A stretch of DNA of 64,000 bases, from the NCBI GenBank assembly GCA_025084515.1, contig JAJAGP010000333.1:21155-85154 (forward strand). Reading direction: 5' to 3'. The DNA comes from Ancistrus triradiatus. Lineage: Eukaryota; Chordata; Actinopteri; Siluriformes; Loricariidae. This document shows, piece by piece, positions 60,601 through 64,000 of the stretch (its first letter is position 1; each line of letters starts with the position of its first letter). The notes beneath the pieces are model-generated. The model was not told where the DNA came from. It saw nothing but the letters and a program-made list of their open reading frames with translations, and did not search any database. The translations under genes and the position numbers were made by a program.

Positions 60601-63066
60601 GGCCAGCACAGGAGCCTCTGTCAGCAGAATACAAGGACAAACAGAGCAGCCCACAGGAGTCTGGCAGATAAAATAATATATGAAATGTCACACTGGAAAG
60701 AGCTTTGGGGAAATGTCTTGCTTAATAATGCGAACGTTTTTAAACGCAGATAAAACTGTGTTAGGAGTAGATAAGGTGATCATTAATAATCAACGTGACT
60801 CAAACTCCCTGCTCATGTTGCTGCCACTACAGCTGATAAATGCTTATGGATTGTACCCAGGTGACCATCTCCGATAATAAGTGTTAGTAGCCAAACTGAA
60901 CAGCCTATTCTACTGTTTAATATAACAATAATAAATATTCAGTTATTGTTAATGCAGTTTATTGTTGTTGTTATAAAACCGCTGTAAAAACGAATCTGAA
61001 TTGAAGGTGGTGACTGCAGAGTTGGGAGCTGTCCCATGTGCTAGGATTAGTCTGAGGAGTTTACTATACTGTACAGTGGAGCCTCGGAATTCAAACGCCT
61101 TTTCGCCCGAACAATTCAGACATCAAGCGGTCTGTTTGAATTTTTGTGCCCCCGAATTTGAACAAGAATTCTGACTTCAAACATGGGCACCCTAAATAAA
61201 ATATCAATGGTGCACGTATCCCAGTCTGGTCTGTCGCAATAATGCACCAATACGCTATGCCAATTGGCATAAAACCCAAAAGAAGAAGAGCAACAGCAAA
61301 TTAGGGCGCTCTCATCGGCATGTTGTGTATGTTACATGACATCATTTTATTATTATATTATCTTATGTATATTCTATTACCCTACGGGTATGATTTCAGA
61401 CACTCCCTCAGTCTCTGCGCCGCTGTCCCAGTGGTAAGGTGTGCCAGAACTGCGTTTGCCTCGGTGGCTATAAAGTTTCCCTTTATCTTCACACTGCCTG
61501 GCCAAAAAAAAGGTCACACACTAATATTTTGCTGGACCGCATTTAGTATTGATTAGGGCACGCATTCACTGTGGCATCCCTTCCACAAGCTTCTGCAGTG
61601 TCACAACATTTATTTCTGTCCAGAGTTGCATTCATTTTCCACAAGATCTTGTATTGGTGATGGGAGATGTATACCACTGCACAAAGTCTTCTCCTCAGTG
61701 AGGTTCAGGTCTGGACTCTGGTGGCCAATCCATGTGTGAAAATGATGTCTCATGCTCCCTGAACCACTCTTTCACAATTTGACTCTTATGAAACAGATGA
61801 ACATCTCTTCCACGACCACAGGATGTGTCTTTCGATATGGTTGTTTAACAAATGAGAAGCTACTCACTGCATCAGTTAGGGTTAAATAACTTGTTGCGGC
61901 TGAAACATTGTCTGATGGGAGGCTCTTTTTTTAACTATTTAACTATTCGCTTAGTTAAATCCAGGTGGTGGACTTTTTTATTTTTTTTTTATTTTTTTTT
62001 TGGTACAAGCAGAAATCACTTATTTCAAGTATTTATTTATTATTATTTTTGTAGTACATTCCTTTGCTTTTTCATGCTTTTAATCATTAATTACATATGT
62101 AAATACAAATCATTATATATATTCAAATCAAAATATTATTTTAGAGCTTTTTACAATGGAGCATTGACTCAAAGCAACTTTACAATTTTAGATTATCTCC
62201 TAATATCTACATCCAATCCCAAATTGAGCAAGCCTAGGGCAACAGTGGCAAGGAAAAACTCCCTAAGTGTTATGAGGAAGAAACCTTGGGAGGACCAAGA
62301 CAGTTCTTCTTATTTACATTACTTCTTATGGGGAAATTCAACTTGGAAACACATCGGAGTTCGAATGACCTTCTGGAATCAATAAAAGATAGAATTCCAA
62401 AGGTTCTGCTGTATATTTTTTAAATTTGGTTGCTAAATTATAAAATTAAGAAATACACACTAATCTTATAAGTAGTAAACAAATGTCTGCATATAACCTA
62501 AATTGGTCATTTTTGCATTAGTAGCTCAATTGTGTGAAAAGCTTAAAAAAATGTGAATGTTTTTAACAGTAATGAGCACACTAACCAGAGTGGAGTATTT
62601 TATAAAAAATGGAATCTCATAAGGACAATTTAATTTAAGCTATAGGATGAATTGGTCTAGGTTTAATATAAGGGGTTTAATATTGGCTGAGATCCTCCAG
62701 TTAATGTTGCTCCGTTGTGTTTTCTCTGCAGGGAACGTGAGGAGCGCTTGGCTGCCCTCAGTGCTGCCCAACAGGAGGCCATGGAGGAGCTGCAAAAGAA
62801 GATCCAGATGAAGGCAATTTTGTTCCATTCCCTAACCTAAGAATAGTGGCATTTCTTTTGGATGTGACTGTCGTTCTGACATGGAGTCCTCTCCATTCCT
62901 CTGCTGCCTGCAGCATGATGAGAGCAGCCGCAGACACATGGAGCAGATCGAGCAGAGGAAGGAGAAGGCAGCTGAGCTGAGCAGTGGCAGACATGCCAAC
63001 CCAGATTATGCACCCAAACTCACTCCCTATGAGCGCAATAAGCAGTGCTCCCTCTGCAGCGTTGTG
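23516..63066 (+). CDS. scaper: S phase cyclin A-associated protein in the ER, N-terminal to middle exons (3' part outside window)
   Basis: SCAPER is a large protein associated with the endoplasmic reticulum that binds cyclin A/CDK2; in humans its loss causes retinal degeneration and intellectual disability. Eighteen exons are well supported: 23516-23633, 25160-25239, 26710-26907, 44098-44198, 44618-44734, 47565-47692, 47890-48128, 48652-48966, 52526-52678, 52776-52842, 52921-53038, 56747-56858, 57252-57392, 60139-60294, 60443-60585, 62732-62813 and 62914-63066, plus the candidate at 50873. Order: ASFQRSNSHDKV N-terminus; the conserved RARYWAFLFDNLRRAVDEIY region; SWADRVK and DAEGWETVQRGR; a fast-evolving Pro/Ala-rich region; MAEVLAKKEELADRLEKANE; SWGDIVEEEPARPPGHGIH; a long Arg/Glu/Lys coiled coil; and the first half of a C2H2 zinc finger (CSLC). 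Most phases agree across junctions. Two introns use GC donors. The start codon and the C-terminal half are not seen. Confidence 0.95.
23634..25159 (+). other. scaper: scaper GC-AG intron with a GT-repeat hairpin
   Basis: The intron starts gcaagt and ends gcgtacag. It contains the hairpin with a GT-repeat loop at 24090-24221, described separately. No other gene or named repeat is seen. Confidence 0.8.
24090..24221. repeat. Inverted repeat with a (GT)n loop
   Basis: The left arm 24090-24127 and the right arm 24184-24221 are reverse complements at about 35 of 38 positions. The inner 23 bp (24105-24127 with 24184-24206) are perfect. The loop is TATATAT followed by about 25 GT units. It may be a small MITE whose centre expanded into a microsatellite. 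Confidence 0.85.
25160..25239 (+). CDS. scaper: scaper exon, short Lys/Gln/Asn-rich
   Basis: Acceptor ttgcgtacag, donor gttgga. With the carried-over G it reads GRSKAQNNSNAQRGQ to GQHRNKKQ and ends in phase 0. The homologous human segment is similarly basic and Gln-rich but poorly conserved in sequence. Confidence 0.8.
25500..25645. repeat. Interspersed repeat, family not assigned
   Basis: GACTGAAGAAGTCACTTAGA and, further on, TTATGTCCAGATGAACTGAT also occur, nearly identical, at 55035-55165. This marks a dispersed repeat; the flanking sequences of the two copies differ. Confidence 0.65.
26124..26312 (-). repeat. tRNA-derived SINE (copy 6)
   Basis: Well preserved: TTTACATTTACAGCATTTAG at the left and, on the minus strand, GACTGTGGTAGCCTAGCGG at the right, with the B-box-like GGTTCAAATCC intact. 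Lies 0.4 kb before the 26710 exon. Confidence 0.88.
26710..26907 (+). CDS. scaper: scaper exon, conserved RARYWAFLFDNLRRAVDEIY
   Basis: Acceptor ttgctttag, donor gtagga; 66 whole codons. It begins with a variable PVTLDCKAAAG stretch, then PRKVDLRARYWAFLFDNL and YVTCESDQSVVECK, nearly identical to mammalian SCAPER. Strongest single diagnostic exon of the gene here. Confidence 0.97.
27093..28697 (+). mobile_element. Tc1/mariner-type element, family B, full-length but dead
   Basis: The ends are inverted repeats beginning CAGTGGTGCTTGAAAGTTTG, with matching CAAACTTTCAAGCACCGCTG at the right, flanked by TA (27091-27092 and 28698-28699). About 1.6 kb. The transposase would start ATGGCTCGAAAACAAAGGGA at 27463, but frameshifting indels break it repeatedly. 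Compared with the copy at 3.9 kb it keeps the region that copy lost. Confidence 0.92.
28700..29575. other. scaper intron sequence, no gene seen
   Basis: AT-rich sequence between two Tc1 elements. No supported exon. A stretch near 29420-29510 repeats wording from 3600-3690 (TGATTGCACCCTCTGGTGTTC against TGATTGCGCCTTCTGGTGTTC), so both are parts of an interspersed repeat. Confidence 0.5.
29576..30536 (-). mobile_element. Tc1/mariner-type element, family A, internally deleted and 5'-truncated
   Basis: It matches the family A copy at 1180-2758 but lacks the outer left end, and has an internal join near 30172 that drops several hundred bp of transposase. The right end is the family's terminal repeat, flanked by TA at 30537-30538. 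Confidence 0.85.
30540..32185. other. scaper intron sequence, mostly unique
   Basis: Not recognisably repetitive. The stretch 30780-30960 looks more complex and less AT-rich than its surroundings and could be a conserved noncoding element, but nothing in the window proves that. No exon of scaper is missing from this position. Confidence 0.45.
32189..33817 (+). mobile_element. Tc1/mariner-type element, family A, full-length but dead
   Basis: Both terminal repeats and TA flanks (32187-32188, 33818-33819) are present; 1.63 kb. The transposase would begin ATGGCCAAGACCAAAGAGCT at 32554. It is split by indels, but YDDPEEDW-, WSDETK- and [11 protein letters not shown] blocks can be traced. Opposite orientation to the copies at 1.2 and 29.6 kb. 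Confidence 0.92.
34055..34580 (+). mobile_element. Tc1-type 3' fragment, family C
   Basis: Runs from the middle of the transposase (ACATGAAAGCATGGATCCTT) to near the 3' end (ATGCCACGAATAATTAAGGC, then GCAAAAGGGG). The frame around 34220-34400 carries WFLEHDNEFTALKW and QSPDLNS, a Tc1 C-terminal block. Terminal repeat absent. Confidence 0.8.
34590..35265. other. scaper intron sequence, no gene seen
   Basis: No supported exon or repeat. The segment at 34900-35060 is less AT-rich and may be unique conserved DNA; not demonstrable here. Confidence 0.45.
35269..35663. mobile_element. MITE, family E (Tc1-like ends)
   Basis: The ends are inverted repeats of about 35 bp, the left starting CAGTACTATGCAAAAGTCTT and the right, on the opposite strand, CAGTACTGTGCACAAGTCTT, flanked by TA on both sides (35267-35268 and 35664-35665). 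395 bp, no coding capacity. A second copy is at 41616. Confidence 0.88.
35670..36853. other. scaper intron sequence, AT-rich
   Basis: Contains an open frame with several hydrophobic stretches (35711-36133), but neither codon pattern nor homology supports a gene. No repeats named. Confidence 0.5.
36854..37807. mobile_element. MITE-like element, interrupted by a Tc1 derivative
   Basis: The ends are inverted: CAGGTACTCCCCAATTTGCA at the left, and on the opposite strand CAGGTACTCCCCAATTTACG at the right. Without the nested insertion at 36931-37454 the element would be about 430 bp. The interior has GTAAGTTGAATTTATTGTAA-type sequence. No coding. Confidence 0.8.
36931..37454. mobile_element. Non-autonomous deletion derivative of Tc1 family A
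   Basis: Both family A terminal repeats are kept and flanked by TA (36929-36930, 37455-37456). Of the transposase only a short piece near CTAGAGGAGATCTGCATGGA remains. 524 bp, the shortest family A copy, nested inside another element. Confidence 0.9.
37810..39620. other. scaper intron sequence, no gene seen
   Basis: Long stretch without a supported exon. Parts of 38000-38950 are denser in G+C than the surroundings and may be an old decayed retroelement, but I find no motif that allows an assignment. Confidence 0.4.
39622..39958 (-). repeat. SINE of a second tRNA-derived family
   Basis: On the minus strand it begins GGCGGCACAGTGGCTTGGTG, continues to CACTGTCGCCTCACAG, and has GGGTTCGATCCC (B-box-like). 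The body includes CCAAAGACATGTTCATTAGG. A very common fish repeat type, unlike the CATTTAGCAGACG family. Confidence 0.8.
39960..41450. other. scaper intron sequence, unique and relatively GC-rich
   Basis: Contains no supported exon. The interval 40060-41120 has few obvious repeats and is less AT-rich than the rest of the intron, which makes it the best candidate here for a conserved regulatory block; that is inference only. Confidence 0.4.
41450..42600 (+). mobile_element. Tc1-type remnant, family F, split by a MITE
   Basis: The left part is about 41450-41613, with ATGGTTCGAGTAGCCAAAGA at about 41520. The right part resumes at 42093 with AATGACATAACCAG and a frame with DRHKNSHAEKYSILTVNYGGG, a Tc1 transposase block. 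The two parts rejoin across the MITE at 41616-42092. Transposase broken; the ends are not clear. Confidence 0.75.
41616..42092. mobile_element. MITE, family E, nested in a Tc1 remnant
   Basis: The ends match the 35269 copy: left CAGTACTCCCCAAAAGTATT, right on the opposite strand GAGTACTGTGCAATAGTCTT, flanked by TA at 41614-41615 and 42093-42094. 477 bp, no coding capacity. Confidence 0.85.
42800..43065 (+). repeat. Interspersed repeat tail (AGGGAGTTTTTCCTTGCCAC type)
   Basis: Contains CCCAAGGTTTCTTCCTCATA and AGGGAGTTTTTCCTTGCCAC, ending near GCACTATATAAATGG. This block is common in fish genomes. An inverted copy is at 62145-62320. Confidence 0.75.
43167..43353 (+). repeat. tRNA-derived SINE (copy 7)
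   Basis: ACTGTAGCCTAGTGGTTAAG at the head, CCAGGGTTCAAATCCC (B-box-like) and CTGCTAAATGCTGTAAATG at the tail; close to consensus and probably young. Confidence 0.88.
43354..44097. other. scaper: scaper intron sequence before exon 44098
   Basis: AT-rich sequence with no supported exon or named repeat. Confidence 0.5.
44098..44198 (+). CDS. scaper: scaper exon, EVLMMLDNYVRDFKALIDW
   Basis: Acceptor aattccag, donor gtgatc. Encodes EVLMMLDNYVRDFKALIDW to QEKLEKTDAQN and leaves with two bases of an Arg codon. Nearly identical to mammalian SCAPER. Confidence 0.96.
44618..44734 (+). CDS. scaper: scaper exon, PTSLAWEVRKMSPGRHVM
   Basis: Acceptor tctatcag, donor gtaaga. Encodes PTSLAWEVRKMSPGRHVM, a Ser-rich stretch, and RRSLNFG. 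Leaves with two bases of a Gly codon. Confidence 0.95.
44958..44995. repeat. GT microsatellite
   Basis: About 18 GT units in a scaper intron, with no exon close by. Confidence 0.9.
45000..45584. other. scaper intron sequence, no gene seen
   Basis: No supported exon and no named repeat, apart from a poly-T run near 45191-45207. Confidence 0.5.
45585..46060 (+). mobile_element. Tc1-type remnant, family C, cut short by a MITE
   Basis: GTTGTTGGTGCTAGACAGGC at the left, then CACTCGTTACAACTGAGATA, ATTTTCTTGGCACACTTTGC and CAGTCACCAGATCTCAGTCC. It stops at GGGATTTTATT, where the MITE begins. Many small deletions; frames at 45848-46164 are fragments only. Confidence 0.8.
46061..46628. mobile_element. 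MITE with CCGTATTTTCCGG-type ends
   Basis: The left end TACCGTATTTTCCGGGCTAT and the right end, on the opposite strand TACCGTATTTTTCGGACCAT, are inverted repeats. Internal GCGCACC and AAGGCGCAC motifs recur several times. A similar element is widespread in vertebrates. No transposase. Confidence 0.85.
46690..47012 (+). mobile_element. Tc1-type 3' end, another family
   Basis: Ends in CTCAGACTTTTGGCCTCCAC with TCTG following, a typical outer terminal repeat. Upstream are ACCTGTGGAGTCTGTGCCTG and ATGCTGTTGTTACAGCAAAA, the usual end of a Tc1 transposase gene. The left half is missing. Confidence 0.65.
47020..47564. other. scaper: scaper intron sequence before exon 47565
   Basis: AT-rich, no repeat or exon recognised. 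Confidence 0.5.
47565..47692 (+). CDS. scaper: scaper exon, GLSWADRVKRS
   Basis: Acceptor atgctgtacag, donor gtgagc. It encodes a Pro-rich start, ARLSHSGLSWADRVKR and a Pro/Ser-rich end. The SWAD(K/R)VK block is conserved in mammals. Enters with one completing base and leaves with one. Confidence 0.9.
47890..48128 (+). CDS. scaper: scaper exon, KDAEGWETVQRGR
   Basis: Acceptor tgacaccag, donor gtactg. Begins GKKDAEGWETVQRGRSMKPR, very like the human sequence, continues with a basic stretch and KDVNDKENQQLQ, and ends in SVLE. Phase 0 at the 3' end. Confidence 0.92.
48608..48642. repeat. GT microsatellite directly before a scaper acceptor
   Basis: A GT run of about 17 units stops 9 bases before exon 48652 (ttaatgcag). 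It stands where the polypyrimidine tract should be. Confidence 0.9.
48652..48966 (+). CDS. scaper: scaper exon, Pro/Ala-rich with polyalanine tract
   Basis: Acceptor ttaatgcag, donor gtgagt (perfect). 105 whole codons, phase 0 at both ends. Reads HPSDSDQEPGQCMPPN, a Pro/Gln/Thr-rich middle, a glycine/alanine segment with an eight-alanine run encoded mainly by GCA, and LKLESMLDSSELSS. It sits in the fast-evolving part of SCAPER and I cannot align it confidently with mammalian sequence; the in-frame length and good splice sites support it. Confidence 0.75.
48967..50872. other. scaper: scaper intron sequence, no repeats named
   Basis: No recognised transposon in 1.9 kb. No second exon with clear splice sites was seen, although the phase problem at the next candidate exon means a small one could be here. 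Confidence 0.5.
50873..50980 (+). CDS. scaper: Uncertain scaper exon (frame unresolved)
   Basis: A good acceptor (gctgtcctacag) and a donor gtaccg bound a 108-bp segment. In the third frame it reads KVRHSDIPDSDSAYVSSEDF, an acidic Ser-rich peptide that resembles in style the human linker before NSMAEVL, but this needs phase 1 on both sides whereas the neighbours are in phase 0. In the first frame the neighbours fit, but a stop (TAA) appears unless the weaker donor gtgaag at 50948 is used, which gives a hydrophobic 25-residue peptide. It may be an exon next to an unseen short exon, a poison exon, or not an exon. Confidence 0.35.
51240..51335 (+). repeat. Interspersed repeat fragment
   Basis: Shares TGGTGGTCCCTTTCCATT and the following GAGAGG-GACTGACAATT wording with 14112-14215. 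Family unknown. Confidence 0.55.
51650..52335 (+). mobile_element. Tc1-type element, family C, both ends present, internally deleted
   Basis: Left end CACTTTATTAGGTACAGCTG, right end reading CATCTAATAAAGTGGGCAGTG, i.e. inverted AATAAAGTG-type termini. Internal blocks TTCAAGTGTCTTTGAACATG, GGGATTTTCACATACAGCCA, TACTTCCAGCAGGATGACCA and AATCCAATAGAGCACCTTTG are in order, with several hundred bp missing in the centre. Most complete family C copy in the window; no intact frame. Confidence 0.85.
52526..52678 (+). CDS. scaper: scaper exon, SMAEVLAKKEELADRLEKANE
   Basis: The acceptor could be gtgtttag (start 52526) or ccccag (start 52532); both keep the frame, so two residues (PQ) are optional. It encodes MAEVLAKKEELADRLEKANE, then AIASAIAEEEQLTREIQAE and NNELEREN. 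Donor gtgaga. Coiled-coil composition, nearly identical to mammalian SCAPER in its first half. Confidence 0.96.
52776..52842 (+). CDS. scaper: scaper exon, LDWSDMLADYD
   Basis: Acceptor tatctag, donor gtacta. Encodes ASIGNGGCGLNLDWSDMLAD and YD; the human counterpart reads ...MDWNDVLADY. Leaves with one base. Confidence 0.93.
52921..53038 (+). CDS. scaper: scaper exon, SWGDIVEEEPARPPGHGIH
   Basis: Acceptor gtgtgcag, donor gtattg. Encodes ARESWRQSTSWGDIVEEEP, then ARPPGHGIHMHEKLSSPSRK. Highly conserved. Leaves with two bases of an Arg codon. Confidence 0.97.
53270..53535 (-). repeat. Degenerate fish repeat (tRNA-like in part)
   Basis: Contains GTGACCTGGGTTTGAGTGCC and TTGTGATGGACTGGCAACCC, wordings of common fish interspersed repeats. 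Boundaries uncertain. Confidence 0.4.
53908..54881 (+). mobile_element. Tc1/mariner-type element, family A, truncated at both ends
   Basis: Begins with AGAAAATTGTAGACCTGCAC, the N-terminal transposase region, and ends in CCTACAGTGTGATTTCCTGG, within the right terminal repeat. The frame 54075-54431 holds [20 protein letters not shown] and [17 protein letters not shown], the best surviving transposase piece in the window; it breaks soon after. Confidence 0.88.
54960..55165. repeat. Interspersed repeat, same as 25500-25645
   Basis: GAGACTGAAGAAGTCACTTG and, after a short insert, CTATGTCCAGATGAACAGAT match the copy in the 25.5-kb region. Confidence 0.65.
55771..56719 (+). mobile_element. Tc1-type element, family D, internally deleted
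   Basis: Outer ends are inverted: CCCAAAATCAGAAAGGTTTG at the left matches, on the opposite strand, CCAAATCAGGAAAAAGTTGG at the right. Internal landmarks are GGGCTAGTAATGAGGAGCAA, AGTGCATAATATCATTAAAT, CAGGTGGCGCTGCATCAAGA and CACACCTTAAGAGTATTTTT, in the order expected for this fish Tc1 family, with most of the transposase absent. The right end is about 27 bp before a scaper exon. Confidence 0.85.
56747..56858 (+). CDS. scaper: scaper exon, TIAESKKKHEEKQLKAQQLR
   Basis: Acceptor tattggcag, donor gtgagt. Encodes TIAESKKKHEEKQLKAQQLR and EEKSHKLQKLLER, start of the long coiled coil. Its upstream sequence, apart from about 27 bp, is a Tc1-type element. Confidence 0.96.
57252..57392 (+). CDS. 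scaper: scaper exon, coiled coil
   Basis: Acceptor ccatgtag, donor gtgagg; 47 whole codons. EKEVRKWKEELLDQRRRMME, then LLHAEFKRELQLQAIVKKA, ending EEEAK. Nearly identical to mammalian SCAPER. Confidence 0.97.
57393..59771. other. scaper intron sequence, no gene seen
   Basis: 2.4 kb without recognised exon. Sequence near 59200-59240 (AACGTGCAGTGAGGTCAAGG) resembles a known style of fish repeat but I cannot define its limits. Confidence 0.45.
59772..59955 (-). repeat. tRNA-derived SINE (copy 8)
   Basis: CTACAGCATTTAGCAGACGC at the left, and on the minus strand TAGCCTAGCGGTTAAGGTAC at the right. Well preserved except for the last bases of the head; lies about 180 bp before exon 60139. Confidence 0.88.
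60139..60294 (+). CDS. scaper: scaper exon, coiled coil
   Basis: Acceptor ctcttgtag, donor gttgag; 52 whole codons. VNEIAFINTLEAQNKRHDVL, then KLNEYEQRLNELQEERQRRQ. Strongly conserved. Confidence 0.97.
60443..60585 (+). CDS. scaper: scaper exon, Arg/Glu-rich coiled coil
   Basis: Acceptor cag preceded by a GT run; donor gtctgt. ERKRALEAERQARVEELLMK, then EARIEQQRQEKERAREDAAR. Leaves with two bases. Strongly conserved. Confidence 0.97.
60590..61080. other. scaper intron sequence, no gene seen
   Basis: No supported exon or named repeat. Confidence 0.5.
61075..61310 (+). mobile_element. Possible left end of a DNA transposon
   Basis: TACAGTGGAGCCTCGGAATT with the following AATTTGAAC-type repeats resembles the start of a vertebrate DNA transposon. 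No matching right end was seen. Confidence 0.4.
61500..61845 (-). mobile_element. Tc1/mariner-type fragment, family G
   Basis: Contains TTGATTAGGGCACGCATTCA, AGCTTCTGCAGTGTCACAAC and GTGGCCAATCCATGTGTGAA, in order, as in a widespread fish Tc1 element lying in inverse orientation. Only its 3' part is present. Confidence 0.7.
62145..62320 (-). repeat. Interspersed repeat tail, inverted copy of 42800-43065
   Basis: GTGGCAAGGAAAAACTCCCT and TATGAGGAAGAAACCTTGGG are the complements of the blocks at about 42.9 kb. Confidence 0.75.
62732..62813 (+). CDS. scaper: scaper exon, EEMEELQKKIQMK
   Basis: Acceptor tctctgcag. EREERLAALSAAQQEAMEEL, then QKKIQMK. The donor is GC type (ATGAAG|gcaatt); the frame demands that the exon end here, since the next exon starts HDESS in phase 0. 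Confidence 0.94.
62814..62913 (+). other. scaper: scaper short GC-AG intron
   Basis: 100-nt intron gcaatt...cctgcag. No GT donor near 62813 would keep the frame. Confidence 0.85.
62914..63066 (+). CDS. scaper: scaper exon, start of C2H2 zinc finger
   Basis: Acceptor tgcctgcag, donor gtaaga; 51 whole codons. HDESSRRHMEQIEQRKEKAA, then DYAPKLTPYERNKQCSLCSV. The two cysteines of a C2H2 (matrin/U1-type) finger are here; the histidines are in the next exon, beyond the window. Confidence 0.96.
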
Positions 63067-64000
63067 GTAAGAGGTTCATGTTCCACTCATTAATTTAAAT
63101 AATTGAAGCCATTTTATTTGTTTCATTGATCCTATTCAAACAATTCACACACGGATGAGCTTTCTGTTTATGCTTAAACACATCTGATGTGAAAGGTGTT
63201 TTTTTTTTTTCATTGTTGTCTTAAGCTGGGGTTATGCAACTTTTTTTAATTTATTTTTTTATTTTTATTTTTTTTTTACCTTCATTCTAGCCTTGATTAA
63301 CAATCAGGCTCAATGTGTGCTAGTGAGACCTAGTCTGCAGATTTTTAGGCCAGTTGGAGTTGACAGTTGGCACAGAAAATCTGTAATTGTGCAAGAGGCA
63401 CAGACTCTAATTTCTCGCCTCCTGATCATATTTCAGGTCAGTCAGAGCAAGTTGGAGTGTTTCAGACATGTTAGACTTTTTTGTGGTTTAGTACTGTATA
63501 CTGATTTAAATCTGAACAGATTCCATTAACAGTCAATGAAAACTGAGGTCATGAAAAACTAAATAAAAATGGGTCGAGCACTTGCGGAGGCAGTATTGTT
63601 CAACATACTGGGTACTTAATAAAGTTCAATAACACCAACAATTGTGTGAACGGAGGGGGGGGCACACAATACAAGCTGTGGCACTTCTCCATTTGTTTTG
63701 CTATCACTTTTGCTTATTTAGTTGTGTGTTTTCAATTGAATTAGGCGTTGGTTCAGTCACAAGTCACAAGCTGGCTAATGTGTGAGATCTAATTCTTTAG
63801 TGTTTTATTCCCCGAGTCCCCATTAGAAATCAACAGAAATCAGTGAAAGCGTACCATGAGCAGTCTTATTACAGTGTTACTATATCCAGGACCACCTCCC
63901 CACCCCTTTCTCACTTTGATACCAGCATCTATAAATAGAATTAATGTACACTTTGGAAATGCCCCTATATCCTCTTGTTATAGCATTAATAGCAGGCCTT
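63067..64000. other. scaper: scaper intron sequence at window end
   Basis: The following exon is not within reach. T-rich runs near 63199-63280; no named repeat or supported exon. Confidence 0.5.

Noticed and set aside
60373..60691. Antisense frames with Ser/Cys/Leu
   Set aside because: Complement of the Arg/Glu-rich coiled-coil exon.

Overview
This window is vertebrate nuclear DNA, almost certainly from a teleost fish. Short coding exons with standard splice sites are separated by AT-rich introns crowded with Tc1/mariner-type DNA transposons, tRNA-derived SINEs, MITEs and GT microsatellites, a mix typical of ostariophysan fish such as characins and catfishes. That narrower placement is an inference. 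An assembly gap of 100 N lies at 18901-19000.

Two protein-coding genes lie head to tail on the + strand. The first (31-6416; its 5' end lies before the window) is CTDSPL2. It has ten recognised exons, the complete phosphatase domain with the catalytic DLDET motif, and the stop codon. The second is SCAPER, an ER-associated cyclin A-binding protein. Eighteen well-supported coding exons run from 23516 to 63066 and stop inside the zinc finger, so the gene continues beyond the window. All 18 join in a consistent phase, apart from one uncertain exon near 50.9 kb. A GC-rich candidate first exon sits at 11600-11779.

Layout: 0-6.4 kb ctdspl2; 6.4-11.5 kb 3' flank and intergenic DNA with a decayed Tc1 copy and SINEs; 11.5-23.5 kb presumed first intron of scaper, with SINEs, a MITE, a LINE fragment and the gap; 23.5-26.9 kb first conserved scaper exons; 26.9-44.1 kb a 17-kb intron that is mostly transposons, including two nested insertions; 44.1-53.0 kb middle exons; 53-64 kb coiled-coil exons and the start of the zinc finger.

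I found no prokaryote-like system, CRISPR array or new gene cluster. The points that deserve attention concern transposons and simple repeats at splice sites. Tc1 ends lie 19 and about 27 bp upstream of two exons. TG repeats abut two scaper acceptors. Two scaper introns are of the GC-AG type. A 50-bp perfect inverted duplication links the putative scaper first exon with a SINE 1.3 kb away. No transposase in the window is intact.
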